Shown: positions 43,048 to 52,328, numbered from the stretch's first letter. The stretch: DNA of 64,000 bases from Enterococcus alishanensis (GCF_019218635.1 NZ_JAHUZB010000004.1:124001-188000); one strand, 5' to 3'. Numbers and translations are program-made. The notes: a model not told the origin generated them from the letters alone.

Positions 43048-45954
43048 CTAAGCCTTCTTCTTAATTCGTTTTACATATAGTAGAACAATCAAACCTTGTA
43101 TGATTAGAATAACTGCACCAACCGCAATGTCGATGTTTCGAACTGTTTGTTCCCAAGGAAGTAATTGGTTTTCAGTCTGCCCATCAGAGTATGAACGACT
43201 ATTTACAACAGTGTACAAAACATTATGAACAGCTGTCCGCATTGCTGAAACGGAAGTTGCGCTTGTTGTATCTTCTAAAGTTGCACCATTCTCACCAGTT
43301 GTTGAAAGCATGGTATCATTCCCGTTACGAATAGCAATATCAGCTTCCATGTAGCCATATCCGCCAAAATAGTCAGTGGAAACAAATCCATCAAAGCCCC
43401 ATTCATCACGTAGCACAGTGTTCATTAGATCTGAGTTAGCTCCAGCCCATTTATTACCAATGTAGTTAAAAGCTGACATTGCAGCAGTTGCGCCACCTTC
43501 TTTAACAGCCATTTCAAATGGTTTTAAATAGATTTCACGGATTGCTTGTTCTCTCGACCAAGTTAACAATAAGTCTGTTCGATTAGTTTCTTGGTCGTTC
43601 AAAGCAAAATGTTTCATGTAAGAATAAACACCTTGTGTATTTGCACCGGCAATTTCATTGGCAGCCATAAAGCCTGACATTACAGCATCTTCTGAATAAT
43701 ACTCAAAGTTTCGACCTGCAAAAGCGCTTCGGTGGATATTCATTGCAGGACCATACCACCCTGAAATACCTAATTCACTGGCTTCAGTTCCTACTGCAGT
43801 TCCTCGTTGATTAGCTAAATCCTTATTCCAAGTTGCAGCAATCATCACGGCCGTTGGAAAAGCTGATCCGTTTGTTGCGACAAAGAAACTACTTATTCCA
43901 GCTGGACCATCAAAATCATAAGTTTGTGCCTTGCCTACTGAATCAGCAGAAACAGTTTGGTAGCCAGCATAACTAATGACGTTACTCATATCATCAATTG
44001 TTAATTGATCCAGTAAATCATTCCAAGAATCATCATCATAATCTACACCGACATAATCTGACAAGGTAGCGCCATTATCCGCACCAGTTGTTGGCATTTC
44101 TGCATCACTGTCATCGGTTAATTCGTAATTACTAGAGTTCATCAAACCATTACTTTCTGCCTCTGTCAGAGCTCGAGATTCAGGAACTGCTGTCGCTGTC
44201 TCATAGTTGGCAAAATCGTCTGCTCGACTAAGATAAGTTACTTCGCCTTCTGCATAATCGAATTGATTCGTGGCAACAATCTCATCGGTTGAGCGTTTGT
44301 TTGATTCATCAAACATAATTGTTGCTCCTAAGGTATAGTTTTGCTCAGCTAACACTGTATGAGAATCAGCTTTTAATTGAATTGCGTACTGACCTTCTTC
44401 CAGAACATAAGCACCTGTCCCTGTAGAATCGTAGCTAGCCATATCTTCTTGATTAAAAGTAATTGTTAAGGTTTGGCTTTGACCAGGTTCTAGAGTGTCA
44501 GTTTTTTCAAAAGCAATCAAGTTCGTGCTTGCTTTTTCAATGCCACCATTCGTATAAGGTGGTGTGAAATAACTCTGTACGACATCTTTACCAGCAACAT
44601 CACCAACATTTGTGACAGTTACATCAAAGGACATTTTACCATCATTAGCGACTGTAACTGGAGTCATTTCTTGGGTGAAGTTTGTATAACTCAGACCATA
44701 TCCAAATGGATATTGTACAGCTGCGTCATAACTTTCATCATTTGCTTCGTAATAAGTTTCATAGAACTTATAACCAACATAGATATCTTCAACATAATTA
44801 ATATAGGTGTAATCGCTATCTTCATATTGATAATCACCGAAGTTGTTCCAAGTAGGCGTTGCTGTTAAATCATAAGCATAAGTATCTACAGTTTTTCCAG
44901 AAGGATTAACATCACCATTTAAAATTGATCCCAACGCATTGAATCCAGTTGTTCCAGGACCTGCCATCCAAAGGGCGCCTCTGATATTTTCATAATCGTT
45001 TAACCAACCCAACTCCATTGAGTTTGCTGAATTAATTACAACTACTACATTTTCAAAATTATTCGTTACAAGATCAACCATATCTCTTTCAGTTTGTGAT
45101 AATTCTAAGAAATGTTGACCATCAGTGAAATCACCCTCATTACCATCATAAGTGATTCCTTTAGCATTCATGTCTGTCGGTAAATCGGCACCTTCGCCTC
45201 CGACACGACCAATTACAACAACGGCAGTATCAGAAAAATCTTTGGCATTTTGCATTAATTTGTCAGAATAGGATTTTGCAGTCGGTTCTGGTAATGTCCA
45301 ATCCTGCTCCCACATACCAACTTCTGGACGATCACTACGATAATCAGTGTAGAAATCAGAAAGCTCAGTATTTAGATTAAAGCCACCATTTTCTATACCG
45401 TTTAACAAGTTAACTGCACTACTCGTATCAACATTCCCTGAACCAGTTCCACCATAGACTGGATTAGTAGAGGCCCAGCCAAAGACATTTAAATTTTTTG
45501 TATCTGTCCCTAAAGGTAGGTAATTATCAGTATTTTTTAGTAGAACCGTTCCTTCATCTGCGATTTCATTTGTTAGTGCGGCACTATCGTCAAGCGTAGC
45601 AGCACTGATTTCATTTAGTTTTGCATAGTTCAAATTAAACAAACTAGCCATCGGACCAAAAACTACCACATTTATAGTGATAGCAACCGCTACCAATAAG
45701 GCAATAACAGATTCTGCCTTTAGCCAAAACTTAAAAGTTCGACTTCTTTTACGGAATACAATTAAAGCAATAATAATTACAACTAGTAAAATTGCAGTTG
45801 GTATAAAATAAACTGAAACGGTTTCAATTGTGGCATATACATCTTCCATATTCAACGTACCATCTTGACTCAGTTTGTTGAGAAAGAATGCCCCTCCGCC
45901 AACAATCCCCAAAACAATCACAATGGGAATAATTATTTTTAAATACTTCTTCAT
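43048..45954 (-). CDS. Membrane-anchored GH3 glycoside hydrolase with inverted domain order
   Basis: A 968-residue protein. Three membrane segments lie near the N-terminus (about 4-26, 47-68, 80-102) and one at the C-terminus (about 941-963). Between them the GH3 domains are inverted: the alpha/beta sandwich (C-type) domain comes first (about 125-400, VLLKNTDNYLPLG, VVVVINSANSMELGW), then an FnIII-like domain (about 435-530), and the TIM-barrel (N-type) last (about 640-900), with YDFDGPAGIS, GRNFEYYSEDA, KHFALNDQET and the nucleophile Asp in GFVSTDYFG (about 861). Such inverted GH3 enzymes are known, for example in Ruminococcus. The anchored catalytic part probably faces outward. A LytTR-type direct repeat and a leader hairpin precede it; AAGGAGG precedes the ATG. 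Confidence 0.88.
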   Translation of the reverse strand: MKKYLKIIIPIVIVLGIVGGGAFFLNKLSQDGTLNMEDVYATIETVSVYFIPTAILLVVIIIALIVFRKRSRTFKFWLKAESVIALLVAVAITINVVVFGPMASLFNLNYAKLNEISAATLDDSAALTNEIADEGTVLLKNTDNYLPLGTDTKNLNVFGWASTNPVYGGTGSGNVDTSSAVNLLNGIENGGFNLNTELSDFYTDYRSDRPEVGMWEQDWTLPEPTAKSYSDKLMQNAKDFSDTAVVVIGRVGGEGADLPTDMNAKGITYDGNEGDFTDGQHFLELSQTERDMVDLVTNNFENVVVVINSANSMELGWLNDYENIRGALWMAGPGTTGFNALGSILNGDVNPSGKTVDTYAYDLTATPTWNNFGDYQYEDSDYTYINYVEDIYVGYKFYETYYEANDESYDAAVQYPFGYGLSYTNFTQEMTPVTVANDGKMSFDVTVTNVGDVAGKDVVQSYFTPPYTNGGIEKASTNLIAFEKTDTLEPGQSQTLTITFNQEDMASYDSTGTGAYVLEEGQYAIQLKADSHTVLAEQNYTLGATIMFDESNKRSTDEIVATNQFDYAEGEVTYLSRADDFANYETATAVPESRALTEAESNGLMNSSNYELTDDSDAEMPTTGADNGATLSDYVGVDYDDDSWNDLLDQLTIDDMSNVISYAGYQTVSADSVGKAQTYDFDGPAGISSFFVATNGSAFPTAVMIAATWNKDLANQRGTAVGTEASELGISGWYGPAMNIHRSAFAGRNFEYYSEDAVMSGFMAANEIAGANTQGVYSYMKHFALNDQETNRTDLLLTWSREQAIREIYLKPFEMAVKEGGATAAMSAFNYIGNKWAGANSDLMNTVLRDEWGFDGFVSTDYFGGYGYMEADIAIRNGNDTMLSTTGENGATLEDTTSATSVSAMRTAVHNVLYTVVNSRSYSDGQTENQLLPWEQTVRNIDIAVGAVILIIQGLIVLLYVKRIKKKA

Positions 45955-45977
45955 ATGAATCCTCCTTAAATTGTTTT

Positions 45978-46014
45978 AACCCCTTAAACTACAACCCTAG
46001 CTTTGTAAGGGGTT
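45978..46014 (-). repeat. Leader hairpin of the membrane GH3 mRNA
   Basis: AACCCCTTA (45978-45986) and TAAGGGGTT (46006-46014) form a perfect 9-bp stem in the 5' leader, between the predicted -10 and the ribosome binding site. No T-run follows, so it is not a standard terminator; it may stabilise the mRNA or tune translation. Confidence 0.5.
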
Positions 46015-46026
46015 TCTTACTTTTTT

Positions 46027-46094
46027 AGTATACCTTTCGAATTTCAAAAAATATATTTATGCTGCATAATCTGTCATTTATTCTACATAACTTG
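46027..46094 (-). promoter_or_regulatory. Predicted LytTR-activated promoter of the membrane GH3 gene
   Basis: A direct repeat CATAATCTG (46065-46073) and CATAACTTG (46086-46094) with starts 21 bp apart, two helical turns. Read on the minus strand, its edge lies exactly 32 bases before a TATACT -10 (46027-46032). There is no good -35, as expected for an activator-dependent promoter. The same arrangement precedes the other GH3 gene at 50.1 kb. Confidence 0.75.
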
Positions 46095-46125
46095 AACAGG
46101 CTTTCATTTTATTTTTAAAGCGTCA

Positions 46126-46162
46126 CAAAAAATCAGTTGAAATCTAAAATGACTTCAACTGA
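46126..46162 (-). terminator. Terminator of the GH3-gtrA-GT2 operon
   Basis: TCAGTTGAA and TTCAACTGA form a 9-bp perfect stem (46133-46141 with 46154-46162), followed by six T on the minus strand, just after the glycosyltransferase stop. Confidence 0.88.
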
Positions 46163-46170
46163 ACGTAATT

Positions 46171-47181
46171 TTAATTAAATCCATAAATTCGTTGTGCCAT
46201 ATGGTAAACGCCGACTGTCGTCTTGCGACCCACCTTACCAGGCAAATGCAGGCCTATTCCTAGAAGCCCGAGACGCAGACGATAATACAAATGCGTATCC
46301 TGGCTACGGATAAATTGCCATAGCTCTTTTTTCTTCTCCAAACTTTCTGATGAACCTTCTTTAATCAACAAAATCGATGAAACTGCTGTAATAATTTCTA
46401 GATAACGTCGCATATAAGTCAGCACATTATCCTCTGTTCCTTGTGTATCAGAATAATAGGCAATCATCGTTTTATTTATTGCAATTTGTTGATCGATACG
46501 GCTAATCATAACTTTTTCATTCACCGATTGATCCTCTCGTCCAATGAAGTAACGATAGAAATCAACATCTAAATAATACATGTTCTCCACGATTGGTAAC
46601 GGCTCGAAAATATAAAGGTTGTCCACATAAAAAGAATGTTGCGGCAATTGAATGTGCGATTCTTTCAATACTTCCAAGCGATAAATGACAGAATGCATCA
46701 ACAAATATTTACCAAAAGGAAATTTCACATCTTGCCAAGTAAATGCTTTGTCCGTTGGTAAAAAACGGCGATAGTTCATGACCTTTTTATTTTTTTGACC
46801 TTGCTTTTCATAAACATAATTACTTATCAACATATCAATCTCTAAGTCGTCTGCTTTAGTTTCTAAAAAATTTAAAATTTCTCGATAAGATTGGACATCC
46901 ACCCAGTCATCGCTATCGACAATTTTCGTAAATTTCCCTGTCGCGATTTGTAACCCAGAATTAATCGCTTGTCCGTGGCCACCATTTTTTTGATGAACAA
47001 CTTTCACTTGAGTTGGAAAATTTTCCAAATAATGATCAGCAATTTGAGGGGTATTGTCTCTAGATCCATCATTCACAAGAATAATTTCCACCAATTCCCC
47101 ACCAAGCAAAAGAGAATTGATACAGCGTTCCATGTATTCTGCCGAGTTATAACAAGGAACGATTATACTTAAAATTTTCAT
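46171..47181 (-). CDS. Family 2 glycosyltransferase
   Basis: A 336-residue GT-A fold glycosyltransferase. LSIIVPCYNSAEYMERCINS is the GT2 N-terminal signature, with nucleotide binding at LVNDGSRDNT, HQKNGGHGQAINSG and the metal-binding DSDDW (about 94-98). No membrane segments, so it acts on the cytoplasmic face. It lies downstream of GtrA; GtrA and GT2 proteins typically work together in lipid-linked sugar transfer for wall polymers or O-antigen-like glycans. The start at 47181 gives the canonical N-terminus; an in-frame ATG at 47193 overlaps the gtrA stop as ATGA and could be used by coupling. Confidence 0.88.
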   Translation of the reverse strand: MKILSIIVPCYNSAEYMERCINSLLLGGELVEIILVNDGSRDNTPQIADHYLENFPTQVKVVHQKNGGHGQAINSGLQIATGKFTKIVDSDDWVDVQSYREILNFLETKADDLEIDMLISNYVYEKQGQKNKKVMNYRRFLPTDKAFTWQDVKFPFGKYLLMHSVIYRLEVLKESHIQLPQHSFYVDNLYIFEPLPIVENMYYLDVDFYRYFIGREDQSVNEKVMISRIDQQIAINKTMIAYYSDTQGTEDNVLTYMRRYLEIITAVSSILLIKEGSSESLEKKKELWQFIRSQDTHLYYRLRLGLLGIGLHLPGKVGRKTTVGVYHMAQRIYGFN

Positions 47182-47189
47182 GTTTACTA

Positions 47190-47699
47190 TCATTCCTTTT
47201 TCATAATTACAAATTTCATCATAGGATAGTTTATCACAACCTGAATGACAATATTAACAGCATTTGCAATTGTAGCAGCCCAACCCCCAACATAAGGAGT
47301 CAAAATCGATATGATGTATGGTGGCAACCAAATCGAAATCAAACCTGCCACCACTACTGTTAAAACATACCAAGGCAACACTTTAGCAATTTTTACGTTG
47401 GCTGAGAACACAACTTTTCGCTGTACGATGAAATTGACAATTTGGGCACATATATAAGCGAGTAAAAAGCTTAAAAATCCACCCAGTCCACCTTGATCAA
47501 TACCGTAATTAAAAATGAACCAGTTAAAACTGCGATTAGCAAAGCTGGTAAATAAAAAGCCAGTACCAATCCACAGAACGATAAAGTTAGTGATTGTTGC
47601 AACGTTACTCATAATATTAAATAGAATAAACTCAAATAAATCGGGATGATTCTGTTTGAATTTTTTTAATACACCGGTTGCTTGATTTTTTTCAGCCAT
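47190..47699 (-). CDS. GtrA-family membrane protein
   Basis: A 169-residue protein with four predicted membrane segments and the GtrA pattern (FILFNIMSNVATITNFIVLW near the start, YICAQIVNFIVQRKVVFS in the middle). GtrA-like proteins are thought to flip or present undecaprenyl-linked sugars. It starts five bases after the GH3 stop, with AGGAG, and overlaps or abuts the GT2 gene. Together the three genes form one operon. Confidence 0.9.
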   Translation of the reverse strand: MAEKNQATGVLKKFKQNHPDLFEFILFNIMSNVATITNFIVLWIGTGFLFTSFANRSFNWFIFNYGIDQGGLGGFLSFLLAYICAQIVNFIVQRKVVFSANVKIAKVLPWYVLTVVVAGLISIWLPPYIISILTPYVGGWAATIANAVNIVIQVVINYPMMKFVIMKKE

Positions 47700-47703
47700 C
47701 TAC

Positions 47704-50106
47704 TCACTCCTGTTCCAATATATTAATCTTTTGTTCTTTACGGTTGCGGAAAAAGCTGGTAATCAAACCACCCACGCCTTTGAAAAAATGGCCATTAACT
47801 GCTAATAAAATTTTCTCAACCATTTCCATACTAACCATTCCATTAGTCATCTTAGCTATTGCTCTGAAAGGCATGTTATAGATAAACAGGATATTCAAAT
47901 CCGGTTCCCCTTTAGCCTCACTTTTTTTCAACATACTATGCAAACGACCATAAACAAAACGACCAATCCAACTTTTCGCATATTTTAATTCTGAAATGAC
48001 ATTGTTCTCATGTAACACCATCTGATTTTCTTGTGATTCTCGCGGTAAAGCTCTGCCATACAGCTCTTCAAAATCCGATAATGTAATTTTTTCGAAAGAA
48101 TGTTTTTGATAATTCTCGTGATTATGGTTCCTCACTTCAACACCAGCAACTGTCACACTTCCCTGCAATTCAATTGAAGCGACATTTTTTCCAACGTAAA
48201 TTTGATATTCCCCCGCCTCAGTTTGCCAATTTTTTTCATCGACATCATAGTAGCGGAAGGTTTTATCATCAAAACCAATCGTTATCGTACGACTTTCTCC
48301 CGCTTGCAAGGCAATCTTCTTAAAGCCTTTCAACTCCTTGACTGGACGAATCAGCTGACTATCTTTTTTACCAACGTATAGTTGAACAATTTCTTCACCC
48401 TCAACATCACCTGTATTCGTAATTGTCATCTCAATAGATGTATCATTCACTTTTAGATCAGAATAATCAAAAGTCGTATAGCTAAGACCGAAACCAAAAG
48501 GAAACCTAACTGCTTTTTTTGCAGCTTCATAGTAACGGTAACCAACAAAAAGACTTTCCTGATAATATGAGTAACGGCTAGTGGCCGGAAAGTTTTCACC
48601 GAAGTAAACATCTCCATAAGTCATAGGATAACTTTCATTTAATTTCCCGCTAGGATTGTAATGCCCACAAATAACTTCCAGCATGGCACTCGCACCAGCT
48701 TGCCCAGATAAATAGCCATGTAAAATGCCGTCAACTTGATCCACCCACGGCATTTCAATAGCCGAACCAGCGGACAAGATTACCACAACTTTCGTATCAA
48801 GAGCTGCCAACTTTTCAATCAATTGCTGTTGACTATTAGGCATGCTAAGACTACTTCGATCCATGCCTTCACTTTCAAAAATTTCATCTAAACCAACATA
48901 CAATAAAACAACATCACTTTTTTCTGCTAATGACAAAGCTGCTGCTTCCAATTCTGGTTGAGTAACGCCACCACGGGTATAACCTTGCGCGTAGCCGACC
49001 ACGTCCAACGGATAACCATCAATGACGGACATTGTTGATTCCAAGTTTTTAGGATTGACTACTGATGATCCAGCCCCTTGATAGCGCGGATTTTGAGCGA
49101 AATCACCAATGACTGCTACCTTTTGATTGTTGGCAAGAGGCAAGACATTGTCATTTTTTAATAAAACGACACTACGCATTGCTGCTTCTTTGGCAACCTT
49201 ATGATGATGATCCCAATCAATCGTCACGTTATCATTTTTTCCAGCGGTCGATTGGAAAATCACATCAATTAACTCATCTACTCGCTCATCAAGTACTGCT
49301 TCATCAAGTTGTCCGTTCTTGACAGCACGATAAATTTCTAACGGCCCTGTCATTGCTTGTCCAGGCATTGCTAAATGACTACCATTTTTCACGCCTGCTA
49401 CATGGTTATTATCACCACCCCAGTCGGAAACTACAAAGCCGTCAAAATGCCAATCTTTTCTTAATATATCTTGAAGAAGTTCAGAATTTTCATTAGCGTA
49501 AACATCGTTAATCAAATTGTAAGAACTCATAATCGATTTTGGTTGTCCTTCTTTTACCGCAATTTCAAAATTAGTCAGATAAATTTCCCGTAATGTTCGT
49601 TCATCAACAATCGAATCTGAGGCCATTCTTCTATTTTCTTGACTATTAACTGCTAAATGCTTCGGACTTGCGATCGTACCATTTGTTTGAATACCACGAA
49701 TGCTAGCCGCTGCCAACTTTCCAGCTAAATAAGGGTCTTCACTATAATATTCAAAATTCCGGCCGCATTTAGGATTACGCTTAATATTTAAACCCGGTCC
49801 CAGAACCACCTGCACATCTAAAGCTTGTGCCTCTTCACCTAAACAATAACCAACTTCTGTTAAAATCTTCTCATCCCAACTATTGGCCAAAGTCGCTGCT
49901 GTCGGAAAACAAGTTGCTGGTACGCTTTCATTTAAGCCTAAGTGATCGGAGCTACCTAGCTGTTTACGCAAACCATGAGGCCCGTCAGATAAAAACATTG
50001 ATGGGATTAGACCTTTGATATCTTGAGTCTCCCACGTATTTTTGCCGGACATCATTGCTGCCTTTTGACCTAAATTCAACTGCTTTACAATATTTTCATG
50101 TTTCAT
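47704..50106 (-). CDS. GH3 beta-glycosidase with C-terminal extension
   Basis: An 800-residue cytoplasmic or membrane-associated GH3 enzyme with the usual order: TIM barrel (LSDGPHGLRKQ, GPGLNIKRNPKCGRNFEY, KHLAVNSQE, nucleophile Asp in GFVVSDWGG at about 226), sandwich domain (VVLLKNDNVLPL, VVVILSAGSAIEMPW) and FnIII (about 570-640). About 150 further residues follow, basic and helical, with hydrophobic stretches such as LLAVNGHFFKGVGGLITSFF; this tail may contact the membrane. There is no signal peptide. The ATG at 50106 has a G-rich Shine-Dalgarno; the GTG at 50118 is too close to it. First gene of the operon with gtrA and GT2. Confidence 0.88.
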   Translation of the reverse strand: MKHENIVKQLNLGQKAAMMSGKNTWETQDIKGLIPSMFLSDGPHGLRKQLGSSDHLGLNESVPATCFPTAATLANSWDEKILTEVGYCLGEEAQALDVQVVLGPGLNIKRNPKCGRNFEYYSEDPYLAGKLAAASIRGIQTNGTIASPKHLAVNSQENRRMASDSIVDERTLREIYLTNFEIAVKEGQPKSIMSSYNLINDVYANENSELLQDILRKDWHFDGFVVSDWGGDNNHVAGVKNGSHLAMPGQAMTGPLEIYRAVKNGQLDEAVLDERVDELIDVIFQSTAGKNDNVTIDWDHHHKVAKEAAMRSVVLLKNDNVLPLANNQKVAVIGDFAQNPRYQGAGSSVVNPKNLESTMSVIDGYPLDVVGYAQGYTRGGVTQPELEAAALSLAEKSDVVLLYVGLDEIFESEGMDRSSLSMPNSQQQLIEKLAALDTKVVVILSAGSAIEMPWVDQVDGILHGYLSGQAGASAMLEVICGHYNPSGKLNESYPMTYGDVYFGENFPATSRYSYYQESLFVGYRYYEAAKKAVRFPFGFGLSYTTFDYSDLKVNDTSIEMTITNTGDVEGEEIVQLYVGKKDSQLIRPVKELKGFKKIALQAGESRTITIGFDDKTFRYYDVDEKNWQTEAGEYQIYVGKNVASIELQGSVTVAGVEVRNHNHENYQKHSFEKITLSDFEELYGRALPRESQENQMVLHENNVISELKYAKSWIGRFVYGRLHSMLKKSEAKGEPDLNILFIYNMPFRAIAKMTNGMVSMEMVEKILLAVNGHFFKGVGGLITSFFRNRKEQKINILEQE

Positions 50107-50145
50107 AAGTTCCCCCACCTTTATTCTTCCATGCTTCTTAAAAAT

Positions 50146-50213
50146 ACTCTAACAACAAAGTAAGCGTTCGCAAACCTAAATTACATAACCTGATAAAATT
50201 ACAGCATAACTTG
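50146..50213 (-). promoter_or_regulatory. Predicted LytTR-activated promoter of the GH3-gtrA-GT2 operon
   Basis: A direct repeat CATAACCTG (50184-50192) and CATAACTTG (50205-50213) with starts 21 bp apart. On the minus strand it ends exactly 32 bases before a -10-like TAGAGT (50146-50151). A cre-like AGTAAGCGTTCGCA (50159-50172) lies in the spacer, so glucose repression is also possible. The layout matches that at 46027-46094. Confidence 0.75.
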
Positions 50214-50242
50214 TCGCTGAAAAAAATTTAAACAGATTTTAT

Positions 50243-50270
50243 TTGATATTTATCCGCCTTCTTCTATAAT
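50243..50270 (+). promoter_or_regulatory. Sigma-A promoter of the LytTR-kinase-glf operon
   Basis: TTGATA (50243-50248) and TATAAT (50265-50270) with a 16-base spacer, 31 bases before the response regulator ATG. The quality of both hexamers suggests steady expression of the regulators. Confidence 0.8.
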
Positions 50271-50301
50271 AAGGAAGTATTTAAAGAAACGGAGGCCTGA
50301 A

Positions 50302-51009
50302 ATGAAAATCGCAATTGTTGAAGATAGCCCAGAGGCCAGTCAAACCCTTGCTCGTTTAATCACGAATTTTTGTAATGAACAAGATATCTCGTTAGAATTA
50401 ATCCAATTTAGTGATGGCATTGAAATTGTGGATAATTATCAAGGCAATTATGATGTGATTTACTTTGATGTAGAAATGCCGATTATGGACGGTATGACCG
50501 CTGCAAAAAAAATTCGCAAGGTAGATACTAATGTCATCATTATTTTTTTGACAAATTATGTTCAATGGGCCATTGAAGGTTATGCAGTGGAGGCGGCTGA
50601 CTTTTTATTAAAGCCCATCACCCGATTTAATTTTCAAGAACATTTTAAACGAGTGCTAGAACGTCTGAATCAAAGTCCTAAAGAAAGCTATACCTTAAAA
50701 ACGAACAGTGGCATTCGGAAAATCTTTCTAGATGATTTATTTTTTGTTGAAAGCGAGGGGCATTATTTGCATTTCCACAGTGTCTCTGGTGATTATACTG
50801 TGTTGGATTCGATGAAAAATGTTGAAAATCAATTAAAAGACAAAGACTTTTTCCGTTCTAATAATGGTTATTTGGTCAACTTGAAACACGTCAAATCGAT
50901 TGATGGCAATATACTGTACCTGGATAAATATGAATTAATTATCAGTCGGCCCCGCAAAAAAGATTTTATGCAGGCTTTAACCAACTATTTAGGAGCTGAT
51001 ATGAATTGA
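50302..51009 (+). CDS. LytTR-family response regulator (AgrA/ComE-like)
   Basis: A 235-residue DNA-binding response regulator. Receiver domain (about 1-120): acidic pair at VEDSPE, phospho-acceptor Asp in YFDVEMPIMDG (about 58) and the conserved Lys in FLLKPI. LytTR domain (about 135-232): TLKTNSGIRKIFLDDLFFVE, HYLHFHS and FFRSNNGYLVNLKHV. LytTR proteins bind pairs of 9-bp repeats about two helical turns apart, which fits the direct repeats before both nearby GH3 genes. GGAGG lies before the ATG. The stop overlaps the kinase ATG (TGATG). Confidence 0.93.
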   Translation: MKIAIVEDSPEASQTLARLITNFCNEQDISLELIQFSDGIEIVDNYQGNYDVIYFDVEMPIMDGMTAAKKIRKVDTNVIIIFLTNYVQWAIEGYAVEAADFLLKPITRFNFQEHFKRVLERLNQSPKESYTLKTNSGIRKIFLDDLFFVESEGHYLHFHSVSGDYTVLDSMKNVENQLKDKDFFRSNNGYLVNLKHVKSIDGNILYLDKYELIISRPRKKDFMQALTNYLGADMN

Positions 51010-52328
51010 TGAATGATATTTTTCCAAATATTCCCCGTATTTATACAGCAATTTCTGAGTGGCTTGCCTGTATCGCTCTCATAATGGCCATCGTACCAGA
51101 AAAACGACAAAACTTTTTTTATTTAAAGGCTATTGCCTTGCTCATTGGTCAAATTTGTCTGCAACTTTGGGTAGGTACTTGGCCTTTGTTTTTTTGGATT
51201 CCTGGTATGATTATCAATGTCTGTTGGATGCTTTTAACCTTTATGGTATTGGTTAATCAAAGAGCCCTCAGTAACCTATACAATGTCAGCAAGGCTTTCA
51301 TCTTCGCTGAATTTATTGCATCCTTGACTTGGCAGCTTTATTGTTATTTATTTTATAATCGCTTTGAAGAAATCATCCCATTACAGATTGCATTTATGCT
51401 GATTAGCTACTTGTTACTAGCCTGGATCTATTTTGCAATTGAAAAAAAGAGCAACCACCAACTGTTACTGAAAAATATCCAACCCAAAGATACGTTGGAA
51501 GTTATTTTGACAGCTGTCATAATTTTTACTATGAGTAATATCGGCTTTATTCTTTCAAGTACAAACTTTGCGATTGGGGATTCTGTTGCAATTTTTATTT
51601 TTCGTAGCTTGATTAATCTTTGTGGGATTTTTATGATTTACATTCAAGAAAACTCTCGTTATGAAAATAACCTGCGACAAGAATTAACTGCGATAAACAA
51701 TGTCTTTCAGTCTCAATATGAACAATATGAAGCCTATCGTGAAAGTAATCAGATTATCAATCGGAAATTTCACGATCTCAAACACCAGCTCTCGATTATT
51801 GAAATGGAGCCAGACGAAAACAAACGTCTTAGCTATGTCAATCAACTCAAAGAAGATATTGAAAAATATCAAACCAATATTAAAACAGGCAATCCAATTA
51901 TTGATGTGATTGTCACACGAAAAAATATTTATTGTATTGAAAATCAAATCACTTTCACCTGTATTGTTGATGGTGCTCTGTTAAGCTTTATGAATACGAT
52001 GGATTTAGTCAGTCTACTAGGAAATACTTTAGACAATGCGATTGAGTCCACCTTGGCTTTAGCAAGTACAGAAAAACGCTTGATTAATTTACGCGTATCC
52101 AAAAAAGCTAATTTTGTCATGTATAGTCTAGAAAATTATTCAGAGACGCCCCTTCATTTTGAAGATGGTCTGCCACAAACTACTAAAGAAGATCAGCGAT
52201 ATCACGGCTACGGATTAAAAAGCAGCGCATATATTGCTGAAAAGTATAATGGCAGTTTGACTGTGAAATTGGAGGACAACTGGTTTAAATTAAATGTTTT
52301 GATTCCTTTACAAAAGAAAGGTATTTAA
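51009..52328 (+). CDS. GHKL sensor histidine kinase (AgrC/ComD-like)
   Basis: A 439-residue membrane kinase with about six hydrophobic segments in residues 15-215, a coiled region and a cytoplasmic kinase core. The phospho-acceptor His lies in RKFHDLKHQLS (about 255), and the HATPase_c_5-type domain shows NTLDNAIEST and HGYGLKSSAYIAEKYNG. This is the quorum-sensing class, but no agrB, agrD or peptide gene was found. The ATG at 51009 overlaps the response regulator stop; a TTG at 51006 is also in frame. Confidence 0.92.
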   Translation: MNDIFPNIPRIYTAISEWLACIALIMAIVPEKRQNFFYLKAIALLIGQICLQLWVGTWPLFFWIPGMIINVCWMLLTFMVLVNQRALSNLYNVSKAFIFAEFIASLTWQLYCYLFYNRFEEIIPLQIAFMLISYLLLAWIYFAIEKKSNHQLLLKNIQPKDTLEVILTAVIIFTMSNIGFILSSTNFAIGDSVAIFIFRSLINLCGIFMIYIQENSRYENNLRQELTAINNVFQSQYEQYEAYRESNQIINRKFHDLKHQLSIIEMEPDENKRLSYVNQLKEDIEKYQTNIKTGNPIIDVIVTRKNIYCIENQITFTCIVDGALLSFMNTMDLVSLLGNTLDNAIESTLALASTEKRLINLRVSKKANFVMYSLENYSETPLHFEDGLPQTTKEDQRYHGYGLKSSAYIAEKYNGSLTVKLEDNWFKLNVLIPLQKKGI

